From contig NZ_JAPCHX010000001.1 of the NCBI RefSeq assembly GCF_026107415.2, positions 806,001 to 870,000 of the forward strand: a DNA stretch of 64,000 nucleotides, in the 5' to 3' direction. This DNA is from Microbacterium sp. MPKO10 (lineage in GTDB: Bacteria > Actinomycetota > Actinomycetes > Actinomycetales > Microbacteriaceae). The position numbers were made by a program, and so were the translations under genes. This document shows positions 25,515-35,630 of this stretch, piece after piece; the first letter of the stretch is position 1; each line of letters opens with the position of its first letter. The notes under the pieces were generated by a model, which had not been told where the DNA came from, ran no database searches, and saw nothing but the letters and a program-made list of their open reading frames with translations.

Positions 25515-26984
25515 ATGTCGAAGACCACACACCGCGACAGCACACCCGCCAGCCACTCCTGGAACCGTCAGCGCCCCTCGGGCATGCCGGCCCACCGCTA
25601 CCGGGACGTGTTCTCCACCGTCGACGTGCCGAACATCGACCGGCAGTGGCCGAGCAACCGCATCACGAGCGCACCCCTGTGGGTTCCTGTCGACCTGCGC
25701 GACGGCAACCAGGCGCTCGCCGAGCCGATGGACCCCGCCCGCAAACGACGCTTTTTCGAGCTGATGGTCCGCATGGGATACACCGAGATCGAGGTTGGCT
25801 ACCCGTCAGCATCCCAGACCGATTATGACTTCGTCAGGATGCTGGCCGAGCAGCGGATCGCGCCGGACGACGTCACGATTGTGGTGTTCACCCCCGCGAT
25901 CGCCTCGCGCATCGAGCGGACGGTGGAGGCGATTCGTGGAATACGGAATCCTGTCGTGATCCACCTCTATGCAGCATCCGCGCCGACCTGGCGTGAGCTG
26001 GTGTTGGGGAAGTCACGTGACGAACTGCGGGACCTCGTCGACTCGGCCGGGACCCTCGTGAGGCGCCTGACGGACAGCATGGCAGCGAGCACGGCGAAGA
26101 GCACAGGCGACGTGCGATTCGAATTTTCGCCCGAGGTCTTCAATCTCACAGAGCCTGACTATGTGCTCGAGCTGTGCGCCACGATGACGCGGGTGTGGGA
26201 TGCCTCGCCCGAACGGCCGGTCATTCTCAACCTGCCGGCCACCGTCGAAGTGGCGACCCCGAACGTGTACGCCGATCAGATCGAGTACATGCACCGAAAC
26301 CTCGAGAACCGCGACGGCGTGATCCTGTCAGTGCATCCGCACAACGACCGCGGCACCGGCATTGCGTGTGCCGAGCTCGCCGTGTTGGCGGGGGCTCAGC
26401 GCGTCGAGGGATGCATCTTCGGCAACGGTGAGCGCACGGGCAACGTCGACATCGCGACGCTCGCGCTGAACCTCTTGGCGCAGGGCATCGATCCGATGAT
26501 TGACTTCTCAGACATCGACGAGGTTCGGCGCACTGTCGAGTTCTGCAACCGGATCGAGGTGCATCCGCGGCATCCCTATGTCGGTGATCTCGTGCACACC
26601 GCCTTCAGCGGAACCCACCAGGACGCCATTCGAAAGGGGTTTGCCGAGCACGCACGGCGAGCGGATGCTGCGGGCATCGCCGAGCGGGATGCCGAGTGGC
26701 GCGTTCCCTACCTGCCGATCGATCCGCACGACATCGGGCGCAGCTACGAGGCGGTGATCCGGGTCAACTCGCAATCGGGAAAGGGCGGCGTCGCGTACGT
26801 CCTCGAGCAGGAACATGGCGTGGCGCTGGAGCGGAGCGAGCAGGTCGCCTTCGCCGACCACGTGCAGCGGCGTACAGAGAGCACGGGCGGTGTCGCGACG
26901 GCCGACGAGATCTGGCGTCTCTACGGGGAATGGCGGGATGCTGTGGGTCAGCGCGCCGATGCGCCCGGTGTTGAGCCGCGCTGA
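25515..26984 (+). CDS. leuA: 2-isopropylmalate synthase lacking the C-terminal regulatory domain
   Basis: 489 residues. It condenses acetyl-CoA with 2-ketoisovalerate, the first committed step to leucine. The TIM barrel has the opening [13 protein letters not shown], metal ligands in [11 protein letters not shown], and the signature [16 protein letters not shown]. Most actinobacterial LeuA proteins are near 570-640 residues because they end in a leucine-binding allosteric domain. Here the protein stops after the linker subdomains ([15 protein letters not shown]), so feedback inhibition by leucine may be absent. Control would then rest on the leader-peptide attenuator upstream. Confidence 0.92.
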   Translation: MSKTTHRDSTPASHSWNRQRPSGMPAHRYRDVFSTVDVPNIDRQWPSNRITSAPLWVPVDLRDGNQALAEPMDPARKRRFFELMVRMGYTEIEVGYPSASQTDYDFVRMLAEQRIAPDDVTIVVFTPAIASRIERTVEAIRGIRNPVVIHLYAASAPTWRELVLGKSRDELRDLVDSAGTLVRRLTDSMAASTAKSTGDVRFEFSPEVFNLTEPDYVLELCATMTRVWDASPERPVILNLPATVEVATPNVYADQIEYMHRNLENRDGVILSVHPHNDRGTGIACAELAVLAGAQRVEGCIFGNGERTGNVDIATLALNLLAQGIDPMIDFSDIDEVRRTVEFCNRIEVHPRHPYVGDLVHTAFSGTHQDAIRKGFAEHARRADAAGIAERDAEWRVPYLPIDPHDIGRSYEAVIRVNSQSGKGGVAYVLEQEHGVALERSEQVAFADHVQRRTESTGGVATADEIWRLYGEWRDAVGQRADAPGVEPR

Positions 26985-27070
26985 GGGGTGGCCGGTGCGG
27001 CAAACTCAGGCGGTGGAGCCGAGGTCGGCACCGGCGTGGGTGTAGAACCTAGCATGGTTCGTGCTCTGAC

Positions 27071-27119
27071 GCCGCGGATGAGGCAGACGTGCACAGCGCC
27101 GCCGATGAGGCAGACGTGC
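27071..27119. repeat. Two 22-bp direct repeats (27-bp period)
   Basis: Positions 27071-27092 and 27098-27119 share 21 of 22 bases (core GATGAGGCAGACGTGC). The second copy ends at the base before the TetR stop codon. Purpose unknown. Confidence 0.7.
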
Positions 27120-28625
<1,506 letters not shown>

Positions 28626-28657
28626 GCGGATGCTGTCACGCAGCGCCACACATCACG

Positions 28658-28691
28658 CAGCGCCCCGGAGACTGATGTCGCCGGGGCGCTG
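28658..28691. terminator. Bidirectional terminator hairpin
   Basis: CAGCGCCCCGG (28658-28668) and CCGGGGCGCTG (28681-28691) form a perfect 11-bp stem with a 12-nt loop, between convergent genes. Confidence 0.75.
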
Positions 28692-28705
28692 TTCGTGCGG
28701 CGCAC

Positions 28706-29677
28706 CTATCTCGCGGAAACGGCGATCACCTGCTTACCGCGGACGCCGCCTGCCGCGAGTGCGCGGTGCGCGTCTGCAATGTCCTCGAGCGAACGCACCG
28801 TATCGACAACAGGACGAACCGCCCCTGCATCGACAAGCTCTGCGAGGAGGCGAAGGTTCGCGGCGCTCGGCTTTCCCCGAAAGAAGCGAGTGCGTCGAGG
28901 ACCGTGCACGGTCGACAGTGCAACGTGTCCGATGCTCCGGAACAGGTGGGTGAAGTCGAGCGCCACGGCGATCATGCGGCCGCCACGAGCGAGCAGCCGA
29001 CGTGAGCGGTGCAGATCCCTTCCGACCGTATCGACGATGACGTCGAAGCGCCCGTCGGGCAGCGAACCGTCACGAGCGTAATCGTGCACGTGCTCCGCGC
29101 CGAGTTCTGTGACGAACTCACGAGTGCGTGGGCCCGTGATGCCGGTTACCTGGGCACCCAGATGTCGACCGATCTGTACGATCATGCTTCCCACGCCACC
29201 GTTCGCCCCACGCACGAGCAGGCTCTCGCCCGTGGCCAGCTCGGCCTTCTCGCGGAGTGCGATGAGCGCGGTGAGGCCACCGGTCAGCATGCTTACCGCC
29301 TCCGTTGACGACACCGATTCAGGGGCGTGCGCGATCGCATTTGCGGGGGCGGCGACGTATTCGGCGGCCGCTCCGAGGGTGTCGTCGGGGAGCACTCCCC
29401 AGACACGGTCGCCGACCGCGTACGTGTCGATGCCCGTTCCGACCTGGGCGACTTCCCCCGTGAAGTCGATGCCCATGCGCTGAGGAAACTTCTTGCCTGT
29501 GATGAGGGACGTTCGGCCTTCGCGTGTGAACAGTTCGCCGCCGTTGACCGTTGTCGCGGCGACCCGTACGAGAACCTCGCCGTCGGACACCGTGGGGTGG
29601 GGAACGTCGATGACCTTCAGCATCTCGGGTGAGCCGAAAGCGGTCAGCACAGCGGCGCGCATCGTCCCAGTAGACAT
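28706..29677 (-). CDS. Zinc-free quinone oxidoreductase / MDR-family NADPH reductase
   Basis: 323 residues; ATG 29677 has GGAG six bases upstream. The GroES-like half is 1-130. The cofactor loop is VRGANGGVGSMIVQIGRHLGAQ, the AxxGGVG form of quinone reductases. No zinc-binding cysteines are present. It would reduce enones or quinones with NADPH. Divergent from a TetR gene with an inverted repeat in between, which suggests induction by a reactive carbonyl compound. Confidence 0.9.
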   Translation of the reverse strand: MSTGTMRAAVLTAFGSPEMLKVIDVPHPTVSDGEVLVRVAATTVNGGELFTREGRTSLITGKKFPQRMGIDFTGEVAQVGTGIDTYAVGDRVWGVLPDDTLGAAAEYVAAPANAIAHAPESVSSTEAVSMLTGGLTALIALREKAELATGESLLVRGANGGVGSMIVQIGRHLGAQVTGITGPRTREFVTELGAEHVHDYARDGSLPDGRFDVIVDTVGRDLHRSRRLLARGGRMIAVALDFTHLFRSIGHVALSTVHGPRRTRFFRGKPSAANLRLLAELVDAGAVRPVVDTVRSLEDIADAHRALAAGGVRGKQVIAVSAR

Positions 29678-29732
29678 GTCATACTCCGATCGTCAGTGCG
29701 ACGTGTCTCGCCGCTGTCGAGCACAACCGGTG

Positions 29733-29765
29733 AAACGGAGGGTTGATTCCGCTTTGGCGTAAAGT
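29733..29765. promoter_or_regulatory. TetR operator and leaderless -10
   Basis: AAACGGA (29733-29739) and TCCGCTTT (29748-29755) are imperfect inverted arms. TAAAGT (29760-29765) ends seven bases before the TetR ATG at 29773. Confidence 0.6.
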
Positions 29766-29772
29766 GAGAGCC

Positions 29773-30465
29773 ATGTCGGCATCCCGCTCTCACAACACAG
29801 CATCCGGTCGCCTCGACGACGACGCTGACCAGGCGGATAACCGGATGCTGCGCGCCGACGCCGAGCGCAACAAAGTCCGCATTCTCACCGCAGCTCGCGA
29901 GCTGTTCGCCCGCGACGGCATCGACGTTCCGCTCGCTTCGATCGCCCAGCAGGCGGGCGTGGGCGTCGCCACTCTGTACCGCCGCTTTCCGACGCGAAAC
30001 GACCTGATCTCTGCGGCGTTCGTTGAGGAAAGCAGACGGTGTGTCGACGTCGTGCAGCGGAGCCTCGATGACTCCGACCCGTGGCATGGCATCTGTGTTC
30101 TTGTCTCAACGGTGTGCAGCATGCAGGCGGTGGATCAGGGGTTCAACCGTGTTCTCGCGTCGCACCTGCCCGGCCTCACCGACGACGAGCAGAGCGACTA
30201 CCTCTTCGCCCTGGAGTCCCTCGATCGGCTTGTCGAGGCTGCGCACGCGGAGAGGCGGCTGCGCCCAGGTATTACCGGCACCGACATTCTGCTCATCGTG
30301 TTGGCGAACAGCGGTGTTGTGAGCCGAGATCCGCGTCGCTCGCTCGCCGCATCCCGTCGTCTCGTCGCCCACCTGCTGACGGCGATCGGCGCCGCTGACG
30401 TGGCCCTGCCGCATCCTGTCGGGGAGACGGGTCTTGATGAGCTTCTTCGTGACCGACTCGGATGA
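29773..30465 (+). CDS. TetR/AcrR-family transcriptional regulator
   Basis: 230 residues. A polar N-terminal tail of about 30 residues precedes the helix-turn-helix (KVRILTAARELFARDGIDVP; VGVATLYRRFPTRNDLISAA). The C-terminal half resembles the SbtR-like ligand domain. A TTG at 29745 in frame is not used: ATG 29773 lies seven bases after TAAAGT and the operator would otherwise be inside the gene. Likely regulates the divergent quinone oxidoreductase and itself. Confidence 0.9.
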   Translation: MSASRSHNTASGRLDDDADQADNRMLRADAERNKVRILTAARELFARDGIDVPLASIAQQAGVGVATLYRRFPTRNDLISAAFVEESRRCVDVVQRSLDDSDPWHGICVLVSTVCSMQAVDQGFNRVLASHLPGLTDDEQSDYLFALESLDRLVEAAHAERRLRPGITGTDILLIVLANSGVVSRDPRRSLAASRRLVAHLLTAIGAADVALPHPVGETGLDELLRDRLG

Positions 30466-30567
30466 GGTGAATGCGTGGCAGGGCGTTGGCCTGCAGCATC
30501 CTTCGCACGGGTATTGGCGAGGCAGCATCAGTCGGGCGGCAGCATCCGAGGAGCATAGGCTGTGCCC

Positions 30568-30873
30568 ATGACCTCCGAGCAGGCCCCCGCGCCGCGGCGC
30601 ATCACACTCACCCTCCGCCGCCCCTGGCCAGGGTGGCATCCACGACCCACTGTCGTCTTCGCCGGGCGCGGCCAGCCGGCGCAGTGGGGCACCGGCACGT
30701 GGCAGCTGCCCGACGGCGATGCGACGATCAGCGTCTTTCTGTACAACCGGCTGTGGCGATACGGAGAGGCCGCGCTCGAGCTCACCGCCGACGCGCGAGT
30801 GGATGCTGTGGAGTACAGCGCTCCGGTGCTGCCGTTTCTGCCGGGCAGACTTCGTGCGGTGACGTCTGCCTGA
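30568..30873 (+). CDS. Small hypothetical protein
   Basis: 101 residues from ATG 30568; TAGGCT (30556-30561) stands six bases upstream, so it appears leaderless. I do not recognise the family. The sequence is Pro/Trp-rich at the start (LTLRRPWPGWHPRP) and then beta-like with charged turns (TGTWQLPDGDATISVFLYNRLW), which fits a small soluble beta domain. No signal peptide or membrane segment. Not linked to its neighbours by overlap. Confidence 0.6.
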   Translation: MTSEQAPAPRRITLTLRRPWPGWHPRPTVVFAGRGQPAQWGTGTWQLPDGDATISVFLYNRLWRYGEAALELTADARVDAVEYSAPVLPFLPGRLRAVTSA

Positions 30874-31134
30874 GACGTTGCGGCACAGAGTGTGGAATGA
30901 AAGCCCGCAGCTGAATGTACCGACAGGGCACCGTCACGCTCGCCAGGCGTTCAGAGCTTTCTGAAGGTTCGCAGCATCCGCTCCTCTGCGGCGTGTGCCC
31001 TTCGGCTGCTTGCATTGCGATCAGGGAGTCCGTCTTGATCCGCAAACCTTGTTGGCGTCAAACTCGTGGTGGCGCAGAAGCTGCTCGTGACCAAGGTCAC
31101 TGCTGGGCAGCATCCGGCTTGTTAGGGTTTCGTC

Positions 31135-31557
31135 ATGGGCATGGACATGCGCGTCGCCGCTTACGGCGTCATCATCGATGACGGGCGGATGCTGCTGTCG
31201 CACTGGAACGAGGGCGGACGCCAGGCGTGGACGCTGCCCGGCGGGGGCCTCGAACCGGGCGAGCACCCGGCAGACGCCGCCGTGCGTGAGATCCGTGAAG
31301 AGACCGGATACGACGCCGAACTCGACGGCGTGCTCGGCGTCGACTCGATCGTGATTCCGGCGGTGGCGCGCTTCGCAGCCGGAATCGACAGGCCGTTGCA
31401 GGCGCTGCGCATCGTGTACCGGGCGCACATCACGGGCGGAACACTGACGTACGAGCTCGACGGATCCACAGACTACGCAGAATGGCACGACAGGGATGCT
31501 GTTGAGTCTCTGCACCGGGTCGATCTGGTCAACGTGGCGCTGCGGATGCTCGGCTGA
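31135..31557 (+). CDS. Nudix hydrolase
   Basis: 140 residues. The Nudix box GGGLEPGEHPADAAVREIRE (residues 36-55, continuing ETGYDAEL) is intact with the metal-binding Glu residues. The family cleaves nucleoside diphosphates linked to other groups, such as oxidised dNTPs, ADP-ribose or sugar nucleotides; the substrate is not predictable here. TAGGGT (31123-31128) six bases before the ATG indicates a leaderless transcript. Single gene. Confidence 0.92.
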   Translation: MGMDMRVAAYGVIIDDGRMLLSHWNEGGRQAWTLPGGGLEPGEHPADAAVREIREETGYDAELDGVLGVDSIVIPAVARFAAGIDRPLQALRIVYRAHITGGTLTYELDGSTDYAEWHDRDAVESLHRVDLVNVALRMLG

Positions 31558-31650
31558 GCGCGAGCGCCATTCGTGTGAGGCGAATGCACCCCAGACTGCG
31601 CTGGGAAGGTGCGTGTGCCGCACATTCTTTTTGGGAGGGCCAGGAGGTTT

Positions 31651-31692
31651 GGTCCGGGAGCGGTGCGGCAGCCTGGGTCCGGGAGCGGTGCG
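31651..31692. repeat. Two 17-bp direct repeats (25-bp period)
   Basis: GGTCCGGGAGCGGTGCG is found at 31651-31667 and again at 31676-31692, at the start of a gene-free repetitive region. Confidence 0.8.
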
Positions 31693-31707
31693 CTCGTAGC
31701 CGCGGGC

Positions 31708-31801
31708 GCTGCGCTGACGACGCAGCGCTGAGGATGCTGCGCTGACGACGTGGCGCTGCGGATGCCGCGCTGACGACGCAGCGCTGACGACGCAGCGCTG
31801 A
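31708..31801. repeat. Iterated GCGCTGACGACGCAGC repeats
   Basis: At least four imperfect copies of GCGCTGACGACG occur, joined by GCAGCGCTG, often with self-complementary GCAGCGCTGC-like joints. The whole 31558-32186 stretch (629 bp) has no credible gene; further on, ACGAACGCGCGT (31924 onward) and a tandem GGGCGAACTGTGCT (31952-31980) recur. Confidence 0.7.
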
Positions 31802-32186
31802 GTCGCTTCGAGCCAAGACCATTCGCGGTCGCGCCCGCGTTCAGGTGGCAAAGTTGGCTCCTCACAGGCCGATTTAATGCCAAGTTTGACCACTGAACGC
31901 GCCCGGAGGCACGAGCGCGCCTCACGAACGCGCGTAGACGCACGAACGCGCGTGGGCGAACTGTGCTGGGCGAACTGTGCTGGGCGAACAACGGCACCCA
32001 CGAGCACTGGATGCCCACGAACTCTTCCCCGACGCTCTACCGCCCACACCACTTCCCGGCCCTCTCTAGCACCGGTGAACGCGTTCGTGCGGCCCACATG
32101 CACGGTTACCGATGCCCGACGGCGCCATTTGGGACGCATGATTCGGGCGAACGGCGAAGAAGAACTTCCGCACGTGCGAACACAAA

Positions 32187-32216
32187 CGAGGGCACCGCCT
32201 TACGGCGATGCCCTCG
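32187..32216 (-). terminator. Terminator hairpin downstream of the DUF5324-like gene
   Basis: CGAGGGCA-C-CGCC and GGCG-A-TGCCCTCG pair around TTAC, 42 bp after the stop of the minus-strand gene. Confidence 0.65.
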
Positions 32217-32258
32217 TGACAGCGACGGGGCCGGAGCCCGTGCCGCAGAGTCTTCAGC

Positions 32259-32777
32259 TCAATTGCTCGGCAGTGAGTCGTCGTCGTCAGCCACCCACAG
32301 TTCGTCGTCGGCACGGAACGTCTGCCAGACAGCATACGCAACACCCGCTGCGGCGATGAGGCCCGCGGTGAGCGCAATCGCCTTGCCCGCACCGGACTTC
32401 TTCTTGGGCTCCGGCTCGACGACCTTGCCAAACGCGGCCTTGACGCGGCCGTCGCGGGCAGCGTCACCGAGGGCGACCACGGTGCCGAGAGCACTACCGA
32501 CGGCGGGGAGCACCTTCTTGTCGAAGTTGTGCTTCGCGACCTGGCGTGCGTCGTACGTGGCAGCATCCACCCGATTGACGACCGGCTGCAGCTTGTCTTC
32601 GTACGCGCGAGCCAGTCGCGGGGCGATCTCGTCGCGGCTGTAGGACGAAAGCTGCCGACTCGCATCACGAGCCACGGAGTTCGCCTGTTCCAGCAGCTCC
32701 TGCTGGGCAGCCCACAGGGCGTTTGCGTCACCCTTGAGGCGTTTCAGCTGCTTCTTGCGCTTGCGTGTCATGCTCAC
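32259..32777 (-). CDS. Conserved membrane-anchored hypothetical protein
   Basis: 172 residues from the GTG at 32777, which GGAGG precedes by seven bases; ATG 32771 is the alternative. The N-terminus is very basic (MTRKRKKQLKRLKG), then a helical segment (40-125), a Lys-rich linker (EPEPKKKSGAGK), one membrane helix (GKAIALTAGLIAAAGVAYAVW) and an acidic tail (ADDELWVADDDDSLPSN). Resembles DUF5324-type actinobacterial proteins found beside ppiA. Probably a cytoplasmic coiled domain tethered to the membrane. Function unknown. Confidence 0.75.
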   Translation of the reverse strand: MSMTRKRKKQLKRLKGDANALWAAQQELLEQANSVARDASRQLSSYSRDEIAPRLARAYEDKLQPVVNRVDAATYDARQVAKHNFDKKVLPAVGSALGTVVALGDAARDGRVKAAFGKVVEPEPKKKSGAGKAIALTAGLIAAAGVAYAVWQTFRADDELWVADDDDSLPSN

Positions 32778-32881
32778 TGGGGGACCTCCATTGATCTCGT
32801 GACAAACGACTCACCCCATCTTGTCACGAGAGGCTGGGAGCGTCACAAGAGGCACGGCGTGCATTATGCAAGAATTGAGCC

Positions 32882-33424
32882 ATGTCTATTCACACCGCTG
32901 TCGCCACGATCCACACAAACTATGGCGACATCAAGGTCAATCTGTTCGGCAATCACGCCCCCAAGACTGTCGAAAATTTCATCGGACTCGCGACTGGTTC
33001 GAGGGAATGGACCGACCAGAGCTCAGGTGAGACGAAGACGAACACTCCGCTGTACAACGGTGTGATCTTCCACCGCATCATCCCCGGCTTCATGATTCAG
33101 GGCGGCGACCCGCTCGGCAACGGAACGGGCGGCCCCGGCTACCAGTTCAACGACGAGATCCACCCCGAGCTCGGATTCGCCGAGCCGTACAAGCTCGCGA
33201 TGGCGAACGCCGGCATCGTGGCGGGTCAGGGCACCAACGGCTCGCAGTTCTTCATCACCGTCGGCGCCACCACGTGGCTGCAGGGCAAGCACACCATCTT
33301 CGGTGAGGTTGCCGATGACGCAGGCCGCAAGATTGTCGACAAGCTTGCCACCGTTCCCACCGATGCTCGCGACCGCCCGCTTGACGACGTGGTCATCGAG
33401 AGCATCGACGTCGAGAACGTCTGA
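32882..33424 (+). CDS. ppiA: Peptidyl-prolyl cis-trans isomerase, cyclophilin type
   Basis: 180 residues, single cyclophilin domain without a signal peptide, so cytoplasmic. Catalytic-site signatures are GVIFHRIIPGFMIQGGDP (the Arg of FHRI and the FMIQGGD strand) and GTNGSQFFITV. It accelerates proline isomerisation during protein folding. In actinobacteria ppiA lies near the chromosomal origin together with crgA, trpG and pknAB, exactly the order seen here, which supports a conserved core locus. Confidence 0.96.
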   Translation: MSIHTAVATIHTNYGDIKVNLFGNHAPKTVENFIGLATGSREWTDQSSGETKTNTPLYNGVIFHRIIPGFMIQGGDPLGNGTGGPGYQFNDEIHPELGFAEPYKLAMANAGIVAGQGTNGSQFFITVGATTWLQGKHTIFGEVADDAGRKIVDKLATVPTDARDRPLDDVVIESIDVENV

Positions 33425-33436
33425 GCCTGAGGCTTC

Positions 33437-34303
33437 GTGAGCACCTTCCCGACGGGACGACAGAACTTCTGTTATCGGCACCCCGACCGGCAGAGCTTCG
33501 TGCTGTGTCAACGGTGTGGGCGCACGATCTGCGCTGAATGCCAGACGCAGGCCCCCGTCGGCGTGGTGTGCCCCGAGTGCATGCGTGAGCAGCGCGCCTC
33601 TGCTCCGAAGGTCAAGTCGGCGACAGCATCCCGCATCTCCAGCGTGATGCGCAAGAATTCGGGTCACCCAGCCGTCACATATGCGATCATCGCGTTGACT
33701 CTTGCGGTGTTCGTGCTGCAGTTGATTCCCGGCCTTGGGGTTACCGATTCTCTGCTCTATGCGGGGGTCTACAGCATCCCCGAGTTGGGCAATTTTCAGC
33801 CATGGCGGATGCTGACCGTCGCACTCGTGCACTCGCAATCGTTCTTCTTGCACGTCGCCCTCAACATGTACACGCTGTGGATCTTCGGGCGGATGCTCGA
33901 GCCGATGATCGGGCGATGGCGCTTTGCCACGCTGTATGTCATCACGGCGTTCGGGTCATCTGTCGGGGTTCTGCTGCTGTCGAGCCCGCTGCAGCCCGTT
34001 GTCGGGGCATCCGGCGCGATCTTCGGGCTCATGGGCGCGACGCTCGTGATCGTGCACAAGCTCGGCGGCAACATGACGGGTCTGCTTGTGCTTGTGGGCA
34101 TCAACCTTGTCATTGGGTTCATCCCGGGCACCAACATTGCGTGGCAGGCGCACCTCGGCGGTCTGGTCACCGGTGCACTTCTCGGGCTGGTCTTCGTCAG
34201 TACGCGCCGCCGCAGGCAGCAGACCCTGCAGAAGCTCGGTGTTGCCGGCGTGGTTGTGCTGCTACTCGTGCTCACCGTCGTGGGGACGCGCCTCTACGTC
34301 TGA
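33437..34303 (+). CDS. Rhomboid intramembrane serine protease with N-terminal zinc-finger
   Basis: 288 residues from the GTG at 33437, 12 bp after ppiA. Residues 10-50 hold a B-box-like zinc site (CYRHPDR, CQRCG, CAEC, CPEC). Six or seven membrane helices follow. The catalytic serine is Ser192 in GASGAIFG and the catalytic histidine is His239 in WQAHLGG; HVALNMYTLWIFG is the conserved loop. It would cleave membrane-protein segments inside the bilayer. The gene is followed by a long hairpin at 34390-34446. Confidence 0.94.
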   Translation: MSTFPTGRQNFCYRHPDRQSFVLCQRCGRTICAECQTQAPVGVVCPECMREQRASAPKVKSATASRISSVMRKNSGHPAVTYAIIALTLAVFVLQLIPGLGVTDSLLYAGVYSIPELGNFQPWRMLTVALVHSQSFFLHVALNMYTLWIFGRMLEPMIGRWRFATLYVITAFGSSVGVLLLSSPLQPVVGASGAIFGLMGATLVIVHKLGGNMTGLLVLVGINLVIGFIPGTNIAWQAHLGGLVTGALLGLVFVSTRRRRQQTLQKLGVAGVVVLLLVLTVVGTRLYV

Positions 34304-34336
34304 GCTGCACGCGCGTCCGGGCGTGTGCACCGACGT

Positions 34337-34387
34337 GTGCACGGAGGACGTGTGCACAGACCCGTGCACGGAGGACGTGTGCACAGA
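34337..34387. repeat. 24-bp direct repeat pair (27-bp period)
   Basis: Units at 34337-34360 and 34364-34387 are identical and each contains two GTGCAC palindromes (GTGCACGGAGGACGTG...GTGCACAGA). Located just after the rhomboid stop. Confidence 0.7.
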
Positions 34388-34389
34388 AT

Positions 34390-34446
34390 GAGATGCCACA
34401 AAATGCCCCTCATCGACCGCTGAAGAGGGGCATTTCGTGTCATCTC
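34390..34446 (+). terminator. Long hairpin after the rhomboid gene
   Basis: 22-bp arms at 34390-34411 and 34425-34446 pair at 20 positions, the inner 11 bp perfectly (AAATGCCCCTC/GAGGGGCATTT), with a 13-nt loop. No long U-tract, but the position fits transcription termination. Confidence 0.7.
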
Positions 34447-34485
34447 ACACCGGCCGACCCGTAAATCACTGCGGTCGGAGCCGAT

Positions 34486-34688
34486 CCGTCCACACGTTCT
34501 CCACATTCCACAGCGTGTTTTTCACACGCCGCCCACAACCCGTCCCCAGAGTTATCCACAGGTTTGTCCACACTGTGGAGAATTACAGACGTGTAACTCG
34601 ACACCGTCCAGTGAAGTTACCCCCGCCGAACCGCCGGGAGAGTCAAAAACGGGCATTCCGGGCGAGTTACTCACAGGAGTTATCAACA
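34486..34688. promoter_or_regulatory. Cluster of DnaA boxes
   Basis: TTATCCACA (34552-34560, perfect consensus), TTGTCCACA (34564-34572), TTCTCCACA (34497-34505), its reverse complement (34574-34582), TTATCAACA (34680-34688) and the weaker CCGTCCACA (34486-34494) lie within 203 bp of a gene-free region. DnaA should bind here. It is not flanked by dnaA or dnaN, so the call is a DnaA-binding locus rather than oriC. Confidence 0.75.
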
Positions 34689-34802
34689 GGTGGGGAGAAC
34701 TACACCCGTGTAGTTCGCTGGCTGACAGCATCCTTCGCGGTCGGCGATCACCGGCGCAACGGCGCGTACGCTGGGGGAGTAGCCACGAGAAAGGACGCTG
34801 AG

Positions 34803-35630
34803 ATGATCACACGTGAACGCAGACGGCATGAACTGGCTGTTCGTCGCACGACCGTCGAGAGCGTCGACTGGCTGAACAACGCGATGGTGCGGGTCACCGT
34901 GACCGGTGAGAGCCTGCGCGGCTTCACAGCCGACGGACCGAACGACCACGTGAAAGTGTTCTTCCCGAACCCCGAGACCGGTGTGCTCACGACCCCGGAG
35001 GTCACAGCCGAGGGCCTCACGCGCCCCACAGACGGCCTCATCCTGTCGCGCGACCTGACGCCGCTGACGTTCCGCGAGAACAACTCATCCGGCCTCCCGG
35101 AGCTTGATATCGACATCGTCGTGCACGGCGATGATGCCCCTGCGACGTCGTTCGCGACGCACGCGCACGCGGGGCAGGAACTCGGGATCGGCGGCCCGCG
35201 AGGCTCGAAGCTTGTTCCCGACGGCATTGCCCGGGCTGTGCTCATCGCCGACGAGACGGCGCTGCCCGCGTTCACGCGGTGGCTGCGGCTGCTGCCGCCC
35301 GAGGTGAAGGTGACGTCGATCGTGCAGGTATACGACGACGATGCCGAGACGTATCTGACGGCAGAGCACCGCGACCGCACGAACGTCGAAGTGCTGTATC
35401 GCGAAGACGGCCCGGGGCAGCTCATCGAAGCCGTGCGCTCGCTGGGGTCGATCGATGATGACACGTACGTGTGGGCCGCGGGTGAGGCGAACGAGCTGGT
35501 CGAGGTGCGCCGTCACCTGCGTCGCGACCTGAAGCTGCCGAAAGAGCAGGTCGAGGTCGAAGGGTACTGGAAGCGCGGCATCGTCAATCTCGACCACCAT
35601 GCGCCGCTCGACCCCAGCGACCCTGACTGA
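34803..35630 (+). CDS. Siderophore-interacting protein, FAD-dependent ferric reductase
   Basis: 275 residues from ATG 34803 (AAAGGA about eight bases upstream); the frame is open into the DnaA-box region but that part is not protein-like. An FAD-binding domain (ILSRDLTPLTFR, then HGDDAPATSFATHAHAGQELGIGGPRGSK) is followed by the SIP domain (ADETALPAFTRWL, WAAGEANELVEVRRHLR, YWKRG). It reduces ferric siderophores in the cytoplasm to release iron. The last base overlaps the next gene's ATG, so the two are coupled. No iron-box is evident upstream. Confidence 0.93.
   Translation: MITRERRRHELAVRRTTVESVDWLNNAMVRVTVTGESLRGFTADGPNDHVKVFFPNPETGVLTTPEVTAEGLTRPTDGLILSRDLTPLTFRENNSSGLPELDIDIVVHGDDAPATSFATHAHAGQELGIGGPRGSKLVPDGIARAVLIADETALPAFTRWLRLLPPEVKVTSIVQVYDDDAETYLTAEHRDRTNVEVLYREDGPGQLIEAVRSLGSIDDDTYVWAAGEANELVEVRRHLRRDLKLPKEQVEVEGYWKRGIVNLDHHAPLDPSDPD

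Noticed and set aside
24629-26984. FadR-type regulator as proven repressor of leuA.
   Set aside because: Only divergence and a weak GTCTGATGAC element support it; the leader peptide gives a sufficient control mechanism.
31021-32139. Long minus-strand reading frame opposite the Nudix gene and repeats.
   Set aside because: Its sequence is produced by low-complexity DNA repeats and shows no domain; high-GC DNA gives such frames.
34311-34391. Cys-rich peptide from repeats VCTDVCTEDVCTDPCTEDVCTE as a metal-binding peptide.
   Set aside because: It arises only in a frame overlapping the rhomboid gene, with no start or ribosome site of its own, and is explained by the 27-bp direct repeat.
34486-34688. 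Calling this oriC.
   Set aside because: No dnaA or dnaN adjacent and no obvious AT-rich unwinding element; kept only as a DnaA-box cluster.
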